Shown here: piece by piece, positions 54,035 through 64,000 of the stretch
How positions within the stretch are numbered: the stretch's first letter is position 1
Layout of the letters: each line of letters opens with the position of its first letter
Assembly (NCBI GenBank): GCA_030867875.1
Contig: JAOWCC010000238.1
Coordinates: 124,001 to 188,000 of the forward strand
Source of the DNA: Actinernus sp. WN-2022
Lineage: Eukaryota > Cnidaria > Anthozoa > Actiniaria > Actinernidae
Reading direction: 5' to 3'
Length of the DNA: 64,000 bases
Notes under the pieces: model-generated
Databases searched by the model: none
What the model saw: the letters and a program-made list of their open reading frames with translations, nothing else
Told to the model about the DNA's origin: nothing
Made by a program: the position numbers and the translations under genes

Positions 54035-55057
54035 TAAAGACAATGTTTGTTATTATAACTATTAAATCTAATGCCGTGTTTGTTTCCTGTATGTAAAATG
54101 TACACTAGATGTCAGTTATAGGCCGATATTCCTGCTACCACCTCGGACCTTATGACGTCACACAGTTGTTCCTATTGTTACACAACAAAAGATATATCAA
54201 TAATATCAATAATTTCCCTAAACATTCCCTGAGTCTACCAATTAACGACATTTTCTTAAGATTTCCAGCACAAAAACCTGTAGACTTGCTACAAGTCGAC
54301 CTCTTTTCCTCTGAGCCTTTTGGAACGAGCGCGAAGCGCGAGTGGAATCGAGCAACGAAGTCGCGCGCGAGAGGTCGACTTGTTTCACTTGTGAGGACTC
54401 GAATCTAATTAAATAATTTAGCGCGAAAGTTGATTGTGATGTGCACGTGCGCGTCCGGCCCGTAAAGCTTTATTTACAATTGGACAGCTTTCTTTACGTC
54501 ACCAGTGAATTGGGCGCGAAACAGGTAGCAAAAGTCCCTTAAACCAGAGAAGCGAAGGCGGGAAATGAAAATCTCGTTTTTGGAACTTTGAGAAAGTCTA
54601 AAAAACCTGCTGTTCTCCCGAAACAGGCATGCAAATATTAGAGTCCGATGAAGCACAAACAACCGGAAATCAACTGTAATTGAAATATGCTAATTTGTGT
54701 TTCGAACCCCGCTATCACTTTTCAAATTGTATCTATATTGCACAGGCTTTATCGAAGGTAATAGAAGAACATTATTTTTTGCTAATCATGTTGATAAGAG
54801 GAGAGATCTTGTAGTCATTATTTCCGCCCCAAACCATAGACAGTTGTTTCGTTCTTATTAGAACTCGTCAGTATGGCATAGCAAACAGTACGCGGGTTTC
54901 GGTGCCAATGCACTACCGACCCGGACTGCGCTAAGAAGCATCTAGTTACGAGCTCACAGAGCTCGGGTCACACGGTCGTCATTACGTGTGGCGAAAAGAC
55001 AAAAACCAAGCAAATATTAACTAAACGTGTCAGTGCTTTGCGAGAAATATAGTTATG
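54035..55057. other. Unit-2 right end, partly matching 16985-20400
   Basis: 54035-54190 matches 16985-17240; 54190-54285 and 54600-54785 match 20178-20400. About 2.9 kb of unit 1 (17.25-20.18 kb) is missing here. A hairpin-bearing insertion (ACAAGTCGACCTCT…AGAGGTCGACTTGT, 54291-54383) lies between the last two blocks. No gene seen. Confidence 0.5.
54291..54383. repeat. Hairpin, ACAAGTCGACCTCT ends
   Basis: 14-bp perfect inverted ends at 54291-54304 and 54370-54383 around a GC-rich interior with GCGAAGCGCG and TCGCGCGCGA. It lies within ~310 bp that are absent at the matching place in unit 1, so it is probably a MITE or part of one. Confidence 0.55.
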
Positions 55058-55620
55058 CAATCCGTGGTATGTCCTCTTATTTCCAATGGCATGCAATAAG
55101 CCAATTAGATAACGAGAAACGGAGCAATTCATTTTCCTGGAGGGGCTTACTGTGGCGTTCTGGGGGTGTTTGAGGAAGATGCCACTCCAATGGCGTGAGT
55201 CACCACGGGTACGGGTGTTGTTGACGTTGCGAAGAACTACGGGAATTCCATCCAGAATGCTTCACACACTGGCCCCAGGTTGTTCATGCAGTAAAAGATT
55301 TGGAGTTTGCTCTTTTAGGGAGCTCAAGTTCAATTTATAAACACTTGTTTAGTTTACAATTAATGTTTGAATATAACAAGCCATAACAAAAAAGGAAAAT
55401 AAATAGTAGATAATTACATTCTTTAGATGATAAGTGTGTAGTGGTCAAAGGAGCAAAAGCTTTCGAGTTGCCAACTACCATGTGCAGTTCATCAGCGCGG
55501 TGAACAACGAAGACCCAGAAAGCTTTCACAGAACAAAAAGACTGAATACTAAAACATTTTCTCACGACTAGGGTGTCTTGAACGCCCATATATCGAACTA
55601 GACCTGACGGTCCAATCAGT
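55058..55620. other. Unit-3 start, shared with 22260-22797
   Basis: Begins with the GTGGTATGTCCTCTTATTT foldback half-arm as in unit 2. This common breakpoint may mark the duplication junction. No ORF is conserved. Confidence 0.5.
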
Positions 55621-57112
55621 AGTAAGTACCCCGAGGAGAGTCCCGTATTGAATACAGAACAGACTTAAGACTGAATCATAATGCTCTCGATGACCAGTCA
55701 AGGCGTCATTGTTCCATATGATGAGCCCATGGACTGGGTCAACTCGATGGTCGCTGTCGAAAAGAAAAACACGGAAAACTTCGGATCTGCATTGGTCCGC
55801 GTCCGCTGAACAAGGCAATCAAGAGAGAACACTATTACTTATCGACGATCGAGGAGATAACGACAAGCTAAGGGGTATTGGCAGATACCGGTTGACGAAG
55901 AAAGTTCAATTCTTACCACGTTTGCAACGCCTATATAGTTTCACTCGAATACCCTTCGGCATTCACAGCGCACAAAAAATAGTATTTTATAATAGACCAC
56001 GACGAGAGACTTGAGAGAACGCTATAGAGGGCCAGACAGTGCAACCTGAGACTTAACCCTGACAAGTGGAACCTCAGGCGTCCCGAGGGTTTGTACATTA
56101 GCCATGTACTCTCAAGAGGTGTCAAGACAGACGCTTCCAAAGTGGAAACCATAACCAGTATGCCAGCTCCAGAAGACAAACACGGTATACAGCTACTTGG
56201 CATGGTCAGCTACGTGGTCAAGTTCGCCCCCAATATCTCAGGTGTCAGAGCATCGCTACGCGAGCTGTTCAAGAAGGAACTCGCGTGGCAGAATGTCACG
56301 AACAGTCACTCCCTGATATCAAGAAGCTCTTAACGGAAACGAGCCCAGGAATCCTGAAGTACTACAACCCAACGCAGCCAGTGCAGTTGCAGGTAAACGC
56401 GTGTCAGTCAGGCCTTACTGAGTGCAGTGTAACTGACAGGATGGATTACCCTGAAGCTGATTGCAGGTACGCGCATATCGAAACGGAACTGCTAGCTGTA
56501 GTGTTTGGCTTTGAATGTTTCTACCAGTACGTTTATGTCAAGCAGGTAGCGGTCGAGGCGGACCACAAACCATAACACGGAAACCACTAGACAGGGCGCC
56601 CGCTAGCCTACGACGAATGCTGCTTCGTTTAAGTTTAAGCAGGTTGGATTAATGGCAGCTAAATAGCTGAACAGCTCGTCTAGAGAGGTACGACATAGAC
56701 ATCAATTACAAACCGGGAAAGTAGCTGTACACTGCAGACTCACTCTCAAAAGCACACCTCCCAACAACTGACACGGAGGATGAAGAGCTAGTGAAATGCG
56801 TCATTCAGTCACAGCTTTAGTGACCAGAAGATAGCAGAACGTCAAGAAGAGATATCAAGTGACACAACGATAATAAAAGGCTACACAGGCTGATCGAACC
56901 ATAAAGAAGTGTCCCAGTTTAGATTCGTGAATACTGGTCCAGTAAAGACGAACTCTCTGTTAACGACGGCTTTATCTTCAAAGGCGAGACAATCGTAGTG
57001 CTTCAAGCAATGAGAAGAGATCCTGAGGAAGATACACGAAGGACACCTAGGCATCGAAAGAAGCAAACTTCGAGCCCACTATTGGGAGATCGCATCTCTA
57101 GGCTGTACAACT
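55621..57112 (+). mobile_element. Degenerate Ty3/gypsy-like pol remnant, copy 3
   Basis: RT N-terminal, connection and RNase H pieces are recognisable (for example IETELLAVVFGFE near 56478-56516 and VEADHKP near 56551-56571). The stretch with the RT catalytic string is deleted: 55995 joins sequence before it to sequence after it. The integrase is also cut off at ~57112, where the sequence jumps to the shared downstream segment. This is the most deleted of the three copies. Confidence 0.78.
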
Positions 57113-58786
57113 ACTGTTTATTTTATTATTCACCTTTTGTTTTTTTTCTAACAAAATACGATAAGTACAAAGTTCCGTTCAGGTCGAACGAGTGATTTAC
57201 TTTCTTACGTGCTGTCAGACAATGGCCAATATGTCCGACTGTGCGCATTTACTCTATCGTCTTTTTGAAGTCGTACTCGACATGTTGGCTAGCCCCTCCC
57301 CCTTTATATGATGTACGGAAGCCCAGTGCAAACTGAACGTCGCAACTCTACTGATAAAGATCTAGATAGCGATTAGGATGAAGAGCTGGACTGAACAGTA
57401 CTGCAAACCACTTATGGACTTCGCTTGTACTCAACAGTGATTGGATGAAATAACCGAAAGTTTGAATGCTTTGGTTTGGTTCTGCAATGTGCATGATTGG
57501 TTCTAGTTGTATAGATGGTTTGCACTCAATCCCCAGAGATTCAAATGACAAAGGGCATGGCGGCCATGTTGGTGTACAGAACAAAAGAAGCTAACGAAGA
57601 ATCTATTGTTTACTGTACACCAACATGGCGGCTATATGACGAAACGTGCAAAGGGGTCTGTCTATACGTGGTCCTGATTACAGTACCGTAAAGATCTAGG
57701 GAAGATCGTCGACACTAAATTATGGTATGGACCTGTCATTATTTAACGGGGAACGGCTACTAGATTTGCATCGTTCCCTGTCTAAATGTTGTGACCCTCC
57801 CCTTTTTCTCATAATAAAATATTATGCCCCTCCCTCAGTTTAAGCACAAAAAATTACGATCTCCCTCACTCCTTGAGTAAGCACAACCAGCATGGATAAC
57901 GTAATATACTAAATATATACCGAAAGGCTCCTTATCATTGGCATACGAAGTGAGTCTACTATTCGGCAGAGTTTGGAGAAGAAAAATGAAAGAGACAGGC
58001 GAAGGCCGAAGCGGCCTCGTGCTTTCATCTGTTCTCGGTGTTTGGATCGCCCGGTGAAACACTAGCTCCCGTTTTTCATATATTACTTCCCGCGTTATAA
58101 AACAATAACAATGACAAGTTTTTTTTATTAAACATTAACTTGAACAAGTATGTCAGTATTATAGACCCAACATGATTATACCAAACTAGTCATTCTTCGT
58201 GCCAGATCTAAGCTCTTATCGCAGTGTCGCCTTTTTGAGTAGCAAACCTTTTGTATAGATTAATCAGTTTCCTTTGGAGATGTCAAATGAGTTTGGTAGC
58301 CAATATCTTTCATGCTCTTATAATTCGCAGTAAAATAGGACTAATGGTTCTCCTGTTTGTTTTACGGTAGGTATATTTCCCTTGTGCAGGTGCCATATAT
58401 GACCTCTAATAATGAATTGTCATTCAATAGATCATAGTCACTCACTATTTTTTATAAACAAACAAATATAGTGTCCAGGACTTGCCGTAACAATGGAGGT
58501 GGACGATTGGAACAATACCAGAATTAGCACCTTTTTACATCCATGCATTAGAAATGCCGCCCTCTTACCCAGACCACGACTTACGCGCCAGGATCAGAGC
58601 AATGACATAAAAATAAGGATTAAACAATAGTACTAATACGGAATACAACAGCTGCACGTGGAAATGCCAAGGTGGAGCACTCATTATGCTGTTTTATGTA
58701 CTATGGTACACTGTAAGAATTACAACTGACTCACTTGATGGTAAAGACTGATTAAACCTGTTTTGTTTCACTCACGATCTCTTCCA
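57113..58786. other. Shared noncoding segment, unit 3
   Basis: Colinear with 2505-3840 and 5530-5851 of unit 1, with a ~1.7-kb deletion near 58490 relative to unit 1. Contains the MITE at 57514-57662. No gene. Confidence 0.5.
57514..57662. mobile_element. 149-bp MITE with TATA duplication, unit 3 only
   Basis: Flanked by TATA at 57510-57513 and 57663-57666. Unit 2 has the single TATA site (AGTTGTATACGTGG near 25610). Inner inverted arms carry GGCGGCCATGTTGGTGTACA and its inverse, and TTTGCAC / GTGCAAA lie near the ends. It belongs to the family at 26186-26332, in opposite orientation. Confidence 0.78.
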
Positions 58787-60035
58787 TTTAGCCGCCATCT
58801 TGAAATTCCTTTGTTACAATGCGACTTTCCGCTGACAATAATTAATGTTGGCGCTCACGAGACTCGTAGTACCGAGCGATCCCCGAAACGGTGAGTGTAA
58901 CTTGAAAAGCAGGGATTGAAACTGTGGTGCACGTGACGTCTATGAACCAATTGCAAACAAGAACTCGGTGTATCTTCTCCTGATGCTCGTAGCAGTTTCC
59001 TAGGAAACGATTTCGGCAGTAGCAAGAATGATTGCTGACAGGTTGGACATTTGAAAACCGCAGACCGACTACCTTGTTGAAGTCTATAAATCTCTACGAC
59101 AAGTTTTCTTCTCACTTTTCAAGTTCCGGAGTTTATTTACTAAACGTATTTGAAGAACTGCATGTTAACACTGATGGCTTAACAGTTACAATCAAACGAG
59201 GAACAACCTAAAAACGGGAGAAATATTTTGAATTCAGCTGATATATTTTTAATAGGTTCTAATACTTCAGAAGTTTTGGAATAATTAAGGCAGTCGTTCT
59301 GTGAAGCCGCCGTAACAATTAACACAACCCTTCAGTTACCCTTCAGTACATTTTAATAATTTGCCACAAAATAAAATACAACTTCGCAGTTTTTGGTCCC
59401 GAAACGAATCTATCCTGAATCGCTTGACATCCTAGTCGTAAATAATCTGCTTTTTAGGCAACCTAGGCCACTTTAGCAGCCTTAAGTTGCCTTAGTCTGT
59501 CACATCGCTGGTTGGACGAAGGCCGCCATTTTCAACTGCCTTTGTACACAAAAGCGAGAACATTGATTACTGCATGGATTTTCACCAAATAAAATCTCTC
59601 TGAAACATCTAGGGTATCTACACTAAATTTCCAGCGGGAAATTTTGGCTTAAACATACGACTTTCAACACGAAATAATTCACAACAGACTTTTGTTTAAT
59701 CGCACACCTCAATTAGCTTCTTCCATGCTTATTGAGCAGCTCTCTCACTGTCTTGGTAAAACGAGACCTCTGCTAGCAGGGAATTAGCTTCTTCGTCTAT
59801 GTAATTTTACTTGGTATAGGTATTCTCACCTCCCTTCTAGTTTGTGTTGTGTTCACCGAGTACGTACTTTGTTGAAATTGGCTCCCGCTACAGAATGTTA
59901 ACGGTTTCACTCTCCGCATTTTCTCTCCCAATCATTCGGCGCTCGCTCGGGATTACGTGTCTCGTGAGCGCCAACATTAATTACTGTCAGCGGAAAGTCG
60001 CATTGTAATAAAGGAATTTCAAGATGGCGGCTAAA
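58787..60035. mobile_element. Long-TIR element, copy 3
   Basis: Counterpart of 5852-7113 and 29898-31145, with the same ends and flanking CCA. It has lost a few short internal pieces (for example near 59303). Confidence 0.8.
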
Positions 60036-60318
60036 CCAAGTCTGTCGTGCTCCCTTGGTTGCATCTGCTTAGGTCGCTAGAACCAAGCTTTAGACGACTT
60101 TCGCTTTTAAAATCCGGCTTTGTCATAGAGTGAACGCTTGATGGCCTTTCTCTTAGTGCCTTGTCGATTCGGACAGTAACAACGTCCCAGACCACCTCGA
60201 ATATGAAATATTCTTTCACTCTAGCTGAGTGTATACACTATTTCCCTTTATGAGTCCGAAGATGTGCAGTAAGATTGCTTCCCGCTGATTTAAATGCTTT
60301 GAAATATTTCATACACTT

Positions 60319-62052
60319 TTACGGCCTTTTCCCTTTGTGAATTCGAAGATGGGAGGAAAGATGAAATCTATGTTTAAAAGCCTTGTCACACTGGGTACAC
60401 TTGTAAGGCCTTTCTCTTCTGTGATTTGGAAGATGATGAGCAAGAGTGCTTCGTGTTTTAAATGCCTTGTCACACTGGGTACACTTGTAAGGCCTTTCTC
60501 TTCTGTGAATTGGAAGATGTTGAGCAAGAGCGCTTCGTCTTTTAAATGCCTTGTCACACTGGGTACACTTGTAAGGCCTTTCTCTTCTGTGAATTGAAAG
60601 ATGTTGAGCAAGAGTGCTTCGTGTTTTAAATGCCTTGTCACACTGGGTACACTTGTAAGGCCTTTCTCTTCTGTGAATTCGAAGATGTCGAGCAAGAGTG
60701 TTTCGTGTTTTAAATGCCTTGTCACACTGGGTACACTTGTGTGGCCTTTCCCCTGTGTGAACTCGAAGATGGACAACTAAAGCACTGCGACATTTGAAGG
60801 CTCTTTCACACTGGGTACAGCTAAAACGCCCTCGGCCTGTATACATGGGTTGTTCTTGGTTTTGGATAGTGCCAGAGGAACAAGGTGAACTAGGTATGTC
60901 ATCTTCAACATGACCAACACCATTTTTAGGATACGTCACTGAGCTGAGCATGTCTTGCCTGTTACTATCATTGTTCAGCTTCTCACATTTTTCACGTTCT
61001 AAACTAACCTCCTCTGCAGGGTTATGCGACTCTCGAGTAAAACTCTTTTCCGCTGTTAAATTATCTACATTTTTGTATTTTACTTCAAGAACACGGAAAG
61101 CACGTACCTGTCCGATAGTCACATTATTGTCGAGGTATTCAGGAATACCTTCCCATTCAGGCGACATCTCGTTTAATGATTCTGCCCGGATGGAATTACA
61201 TAGCGCTGTTACATCTGAACTTTCACTTTGTCGACCTCTGTTATCAAATCTTTCACTTAAATGAGTTTCTAATTCATCATCAAGACAACGGGGAACTACG
61301 ACCTCCGGTCGATTCCTTTCAATTAGATCTTTTCCATACTTTTTCTTTCCCGCAGGAAGGATTTCTAACTCATCAGTATCATGGTGGTCATCAAGTAATT
61401 CGTTATTTAGCTCAGGTTCATTGACATCATTGGATGCCGCTTCGCCATAGTTAAAATCACACGGAGAGATTTTAGGCACTTTCTCTGCTATTTCTTCTTG
61501 AGGATATATGTGTTGTTCCCCCATACGTCTTTTTCTCACGACTTTTCTGGATTCTTCTTGATCCACATTTGCAGTTGTTTTGTGCGAGATGGGACGCTGC
61601 TTTTGGTAAACATTTTGTTGTAAGGATAACATATTCACTTCTTCATTTCTTGGTTTGTCCAGTTGACTAGTCTGCATTTCCATTTGATGAACTTCGCAAA
61701 TATCGCAGAAGCCACCGCATTCCCCTTTCATTTGTTCCACTGAACGTACCTTAACTGATTCATGACCGCATACCTTCTCTCCACTGCAGACAGACACTGC
61801 ACAATTAAACAATGCTCGTAGACTTCTACTATCAGATACACTACTGATATCAGTTTCTGTTCCAGTGCTGTTTGTCTTAGGAGCATCAGTTTGGCTGCCA
61901 GTGCTTGTGGGATTCATCATAGCGACGTCTTTAAGAGCAGTGGTAGCTACTGTTTGCGTCCCCACACTGAGAACAAACATCCCTTGTTCATTGTGTTGGT
62001 GAAGTGGTGGATCACATGCTTTAGTGTTGCCGGAACTGTTACTCTCGGTGTC
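60319..62052 (-). CDS. C2H2 zinc-finger protein, 6 fingers, terminal exon (paralog 3)
   Basis: The exon is intact over ~577 residues from the acceptor (TTTCTAG|GACACCGAG, 62054-62053 AG) to TAA. The first ATG is at 61980. From that Met, the N-terminal TQT-like motifs (GTQT, GSQT, GTET) and the Cys/His cluster are at the same places as in paralog 1. The polar middle includes the 36 residues missing from paralog 1. Six fingers occupy ~380-548, ending HKGKRP. Fingers 1, 2 and the last align with the first, second and last of paralog 1, so the difference is in internal repeats. Likely a nuclear DNA-binding protein; targets unknown. It has lost no Cys or His ligand except finger 5, which keeps both (HHLPNH). 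Confidence 0.87.
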   Translation of the reverse strand, partial: DTESNSSGNTKACDPPLHQHNEQGMFVLSVGTQTVATTALKDVAMMNPTSTGSQTDAPKTNSTGTETDISSVSDSRSLRALFNCAVSVCSGEKVCGHESVKVRSVEQMKGECGGFCDICEVHQMEMQTSQLDKPRNEEVNMLSLQQNVYQKQRPISHKTTANVDQEESRKVVRKRRMGEQHIYPQEEIAEKVPKISPCDFNYGEAASNDVNEPELNNELLDDHHDTDELEILPAGKKKYGKDLIERNRPEVVVPRCLDDELETHLSERFDNRGRQSESSDVTALCNSIRAESLNEMSPEWEGIPEYLDNNVTIGQVRAFRVLEVKYKNVDNLTAEKSFTRESHNPAEEVSLEREKCEKLNNDSNRQDMLSSVTYPKNGVGHVEDDIPSSPCSSGTIQNQEQPMYTGRGRFSCTQCERAFKCRSALVVHLRVHTGERPHKCTQCDKAFKTRNTLARHLRIHRRERPYKCTQCDKAFKTRSTLAQHLSIHRRERPYKCTQCDKAFKRRSALAQHLPIHRRERPYKCTQCDKAFKTRSTLAHHLPNHRRERPYKCTQCDKAFKHRFHLSSHLRIHKGKRP

Positions 62053-62210
62053 CTAGAAATATATTAAAAAAAACTTTAATGCTGATGATAATTGGGACAA
62101 GAAAACGGTAATATAGGACTAGAGTTCTATACACTCTGTCTTATGCTGTCTGCGTAGAGAAGTGTTTCTTGGACCAGCCCGCATACATTTCTAAAGTGTC
62201 AGACATACAA
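62053..62210. other. Intron or 5' flank of zinc-finger paralog 3
   Basis: The pyrimidine tract before the acceptor differs in sequence from copies 1 and 2, yet the AG is kept, which supports its use. No upstream exon was found. Confidence 0.4.
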
Positions 62211-62773
62211 ACAGAATATTCCATTGATTTTACAAAATGTTCTTGTCCCAGCTTCTCAAATACACAGTTATAATACTAGATATTCCTCAGGTGATAATTT
62301 ATATAAACCACAAATAACAACTAATTATGGATTATTCTCATTTCGATATTTCGTTACTCTAGTATGGGAAGAAATACCACTTAATATAAAACAATTAGGG
62401 ATCTGGAGCTTCAAGAAAGAATATAAAAACCATTTGTTGTTGAAGCAAGCATAGAATTCCTTTATATAATAATTATAAAAAATTGTTAATGTTCTAAGCT
62501 TATAGCTTAAAATACCTTAGTAGTATGTACTTGCCTTGATTTGATTTATTATTATTATTTTAAACTTAATTTCACATCATTTGTAAAACCATTGCCCTTT
62601 TATGGCAGAGGCCAACTCGAAAGCTCTGCTACTTTGGCCTCTGCACACTTATATATGTAACTATTTTTTCATATTCTTTTCTTATTTCTCCTCTTGATTT
62701 ATTATCTTCTATTCTCGCATTGTAACTTGCTCTATCGATAAGTGTAAAATAAAATAAAATTGAAATTGAAAAA
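62211..62773 (+). mobile_element. 5'-truncated LINE, unit 3 only
   Basis: Units 1 and 2 lack this 563-bp block (unit 2 reads AGACATACAACCCCACG near 33714). The left part encodes an ORF2 C-terminus with IHSYNTRYSSGDNLY and WEEIPLNIKQLGIWSFKKEY, ending at TAG 62452-62454. A ~320-base 3' UTR ends AAATAAAATTGAAATTGAAAAA, a short-repeat tail. The frame is open, so insertion looks fairly recent. Confidence 0.75.
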
Positions 62774-63583
62774 CCCCATGTACATGTGGAACATTTTAAC
62801 AACTTAATTGGTATCCAATTAATACACTTTGTAGTGCTAGCCGGCTCTCCCTTCTTAAGAAAATACGCGATGGATTAGCTCCAGAGTAACAAATTAGCAT
62901 CGTTTAATTTTTCATCTAAGTACAACACTCGTTCTAACGAACTTATTAGCTATACCTATACCGCGCACCAATAACAAGCGAAGAACATTTTTCTATAATG
63001 TACTTTCTGGTCACTTGTTGAGTGTACTACCATTTCATTACTTAAAGACCCTGTGTCCGAGCCCATGGTGCTTTGGGCGCGCAAATGATTTCCGTAGGCT
63101 ACGAAAATAAGAAAGATGAGTGTTGTTATTGTATGACTCGAATCTTTCGAAATCCATCTCTAGTTTGGGCCATCGTGTAATTATTTCTAGATATATATGT
63201 TTACAATGTAACTGACTTTCAGTTTATCCTAATTTTCGTATATATACCATTTAATTTCGAAACCCGGTCTAGAGTGGCGAGCAGAGGAATGCCGAAGGGA
63301 CTCACCAAATAGTCCTTCAGCAGTCCACAATTTGCTTTCTCTTTGTCTACAAGGAACACTTGCGGTTTAAAAGGACTACTACGGGAGTTCCCAGGGATTT
63401 GCTATACTAAGGACGACCGGCGGGCTTCGTTGGAAAGACAAAGCAACCAAAACGCTGCTAAGGGTTTATTACAATGATGTAATAATTTCGCATGGCTCAG
63501 TTCCACTGAGGTGTTAGCACTTAATATATGTGAAACGTCAGATTTACATTTTCATTATGCCATTATTTTCTTTCCTCCTCCAG
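62774..63583. other. Shared flank to ~63010, then unit-3-specific sequence
   Basis: Matches 33722-33980 to about 63010 and then diverges. No gene until the candidate exon at 63584. Confidence 0.4.
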
Positions 63584-63976
63584 TACGTCCACAAAGTGCT
63601 GCTATCGAAGATCAAACTCCGATCCGTCGAGTTCAACTGTTCAGTTCTTCGCTGTGAGTGTGACTCGAGTGCGAGTACGATTGTTGCACTCAAAATAATC
63701 ATTCGCAAGGAAAGTAGAGATCTTCAAATACAGCTAACCAATGCTGGAGACTTGAAAACAAGCTACCAAGAGTATTTGTTTCTCGTGGATTGTGAAAAGT
63801 CGCATCGTAAACCGAATTCGAATCTAAAGGCAAAATACCAACTGGCGGCTTCCTGCCGAGCACTCTTCAAATCATATTCGAAGCATCCAGGGAAAATTCA
63901 TGTACTCGATTGGGTTTTTAATCCGGTAGAAATGATGAGATTCGTTACCCAAAGCGTATATGTACTTCTTTTATGA
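63584..63976 (+). CDS. Candidate exon or ORF of ~130 aa, unknown
   Basis: A strong acceptor, TTTTCTTTCCTCCTCCAG, precedes a frame open from 63584 to the stop at 63976. An ATG at 63530 or 63557 is also in frame. The product is rich in Lys and Ser, with RCECDSSASTIVAL and DWVFNPVEMMRF, five Cys and no domain I recognise. It could be an internal exon whose donor lies before the stop, or a terminal exon. It has no partner in units 1 or 2. Confidence 0.35.
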   Translation, partial: YVHKVLLSKIKLRSVEFNCSVLRCECDSSASTIVALKIIIRKESRDLQIQLTNAGDLKTSYQEYLFLVDCEKSHRKPNSNLKAKYQLAASCRALFKSYSKHPGKIHVLDWVFNPVEMMRFVTQSVYVLLL

Positions 63977-64000
63977 AACTCATAAACAATCGAGAGCATT

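Overview
The window is eukaryotic and most resembles the genome of an anthozoan cnidarian such as a coral or sea anemone. That is an inference from the repeat content and the gene families, not a database match. It is AT-rich, has GT-AG splice signals, has no operons, and is dominated by decayed transposable elements: Ty3/gypsy-like, DIRS-like and CR1/L2-like retroelements, long-TIR DNA transposons, many foldback MITEs, minisatellites and long G/C runs. Host coding sequence is sparse. I see three paralogous C2H2 zinc-finger genes on the minus strand (7.4-9.9, 31.4-33.6 and 60.3-62.1 kb), two copies of a WW-like exon on the minus strand (16.2 and 47.2 kb), and a few small unassigned ORFs or exons (17.8, 19.9, 37.5, 38.2 and 63.6 kb).

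The main architecture is a tandem segmental duplication. Each unit contains, left to right, a Ty3/gypsy remnant, a shared noncoding stretch, a ~1.25 kb long-TIR element, the zinc-finger gene and, in units 1 and 2, a WW-exon segment. Unit 1 runs from the window start to ~22.1 kb, unit 2 from ~22.2 to ~55.0 kb, and unit 3 from ~55.06 kb to beyond the window. Unit lengths differ because each copy gained its own insertions. The other copies serve as empty sites, so many insertions can be bounded, often with target-site duplications.

Copy-specific insertions in unit 1: 3841-4524 (25-bp TIR, CACGTG-type motifs) and 10104-11100. Unit 2: a retroposon tail at 25277-25466, a TIR element carrying a RecQ-like helicase fragment at 26041-27525, a MITE at 28349-28629, a CR1/L2-like LINE at 44.2-46.8 kb, and a LINE at 48.25-54.03 kb that is itself split by a 5.2 kb TIR element flanked by TTAA. 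Unit 3: a MITE at 57514-57662 and a 5'-truncated LINE at 62211-62773.

The zinc-finger paralogs share an N-terminal region with three TQT-like motifs and a conserved Cys/His cluster. Their C-terminal arrays contain 16, 10-11 and 6 fingers. Copies 1 and 3 have intact terminal exons. Copy 2 has two premature stops. All three coding exons begin at a conserved splice acceptor, so the true start codon lies in an upstream exon I could not find. Expansion of such arrays beside many transposons suggests, but does not show, a sequence-specific repressor family under diversifying selection.
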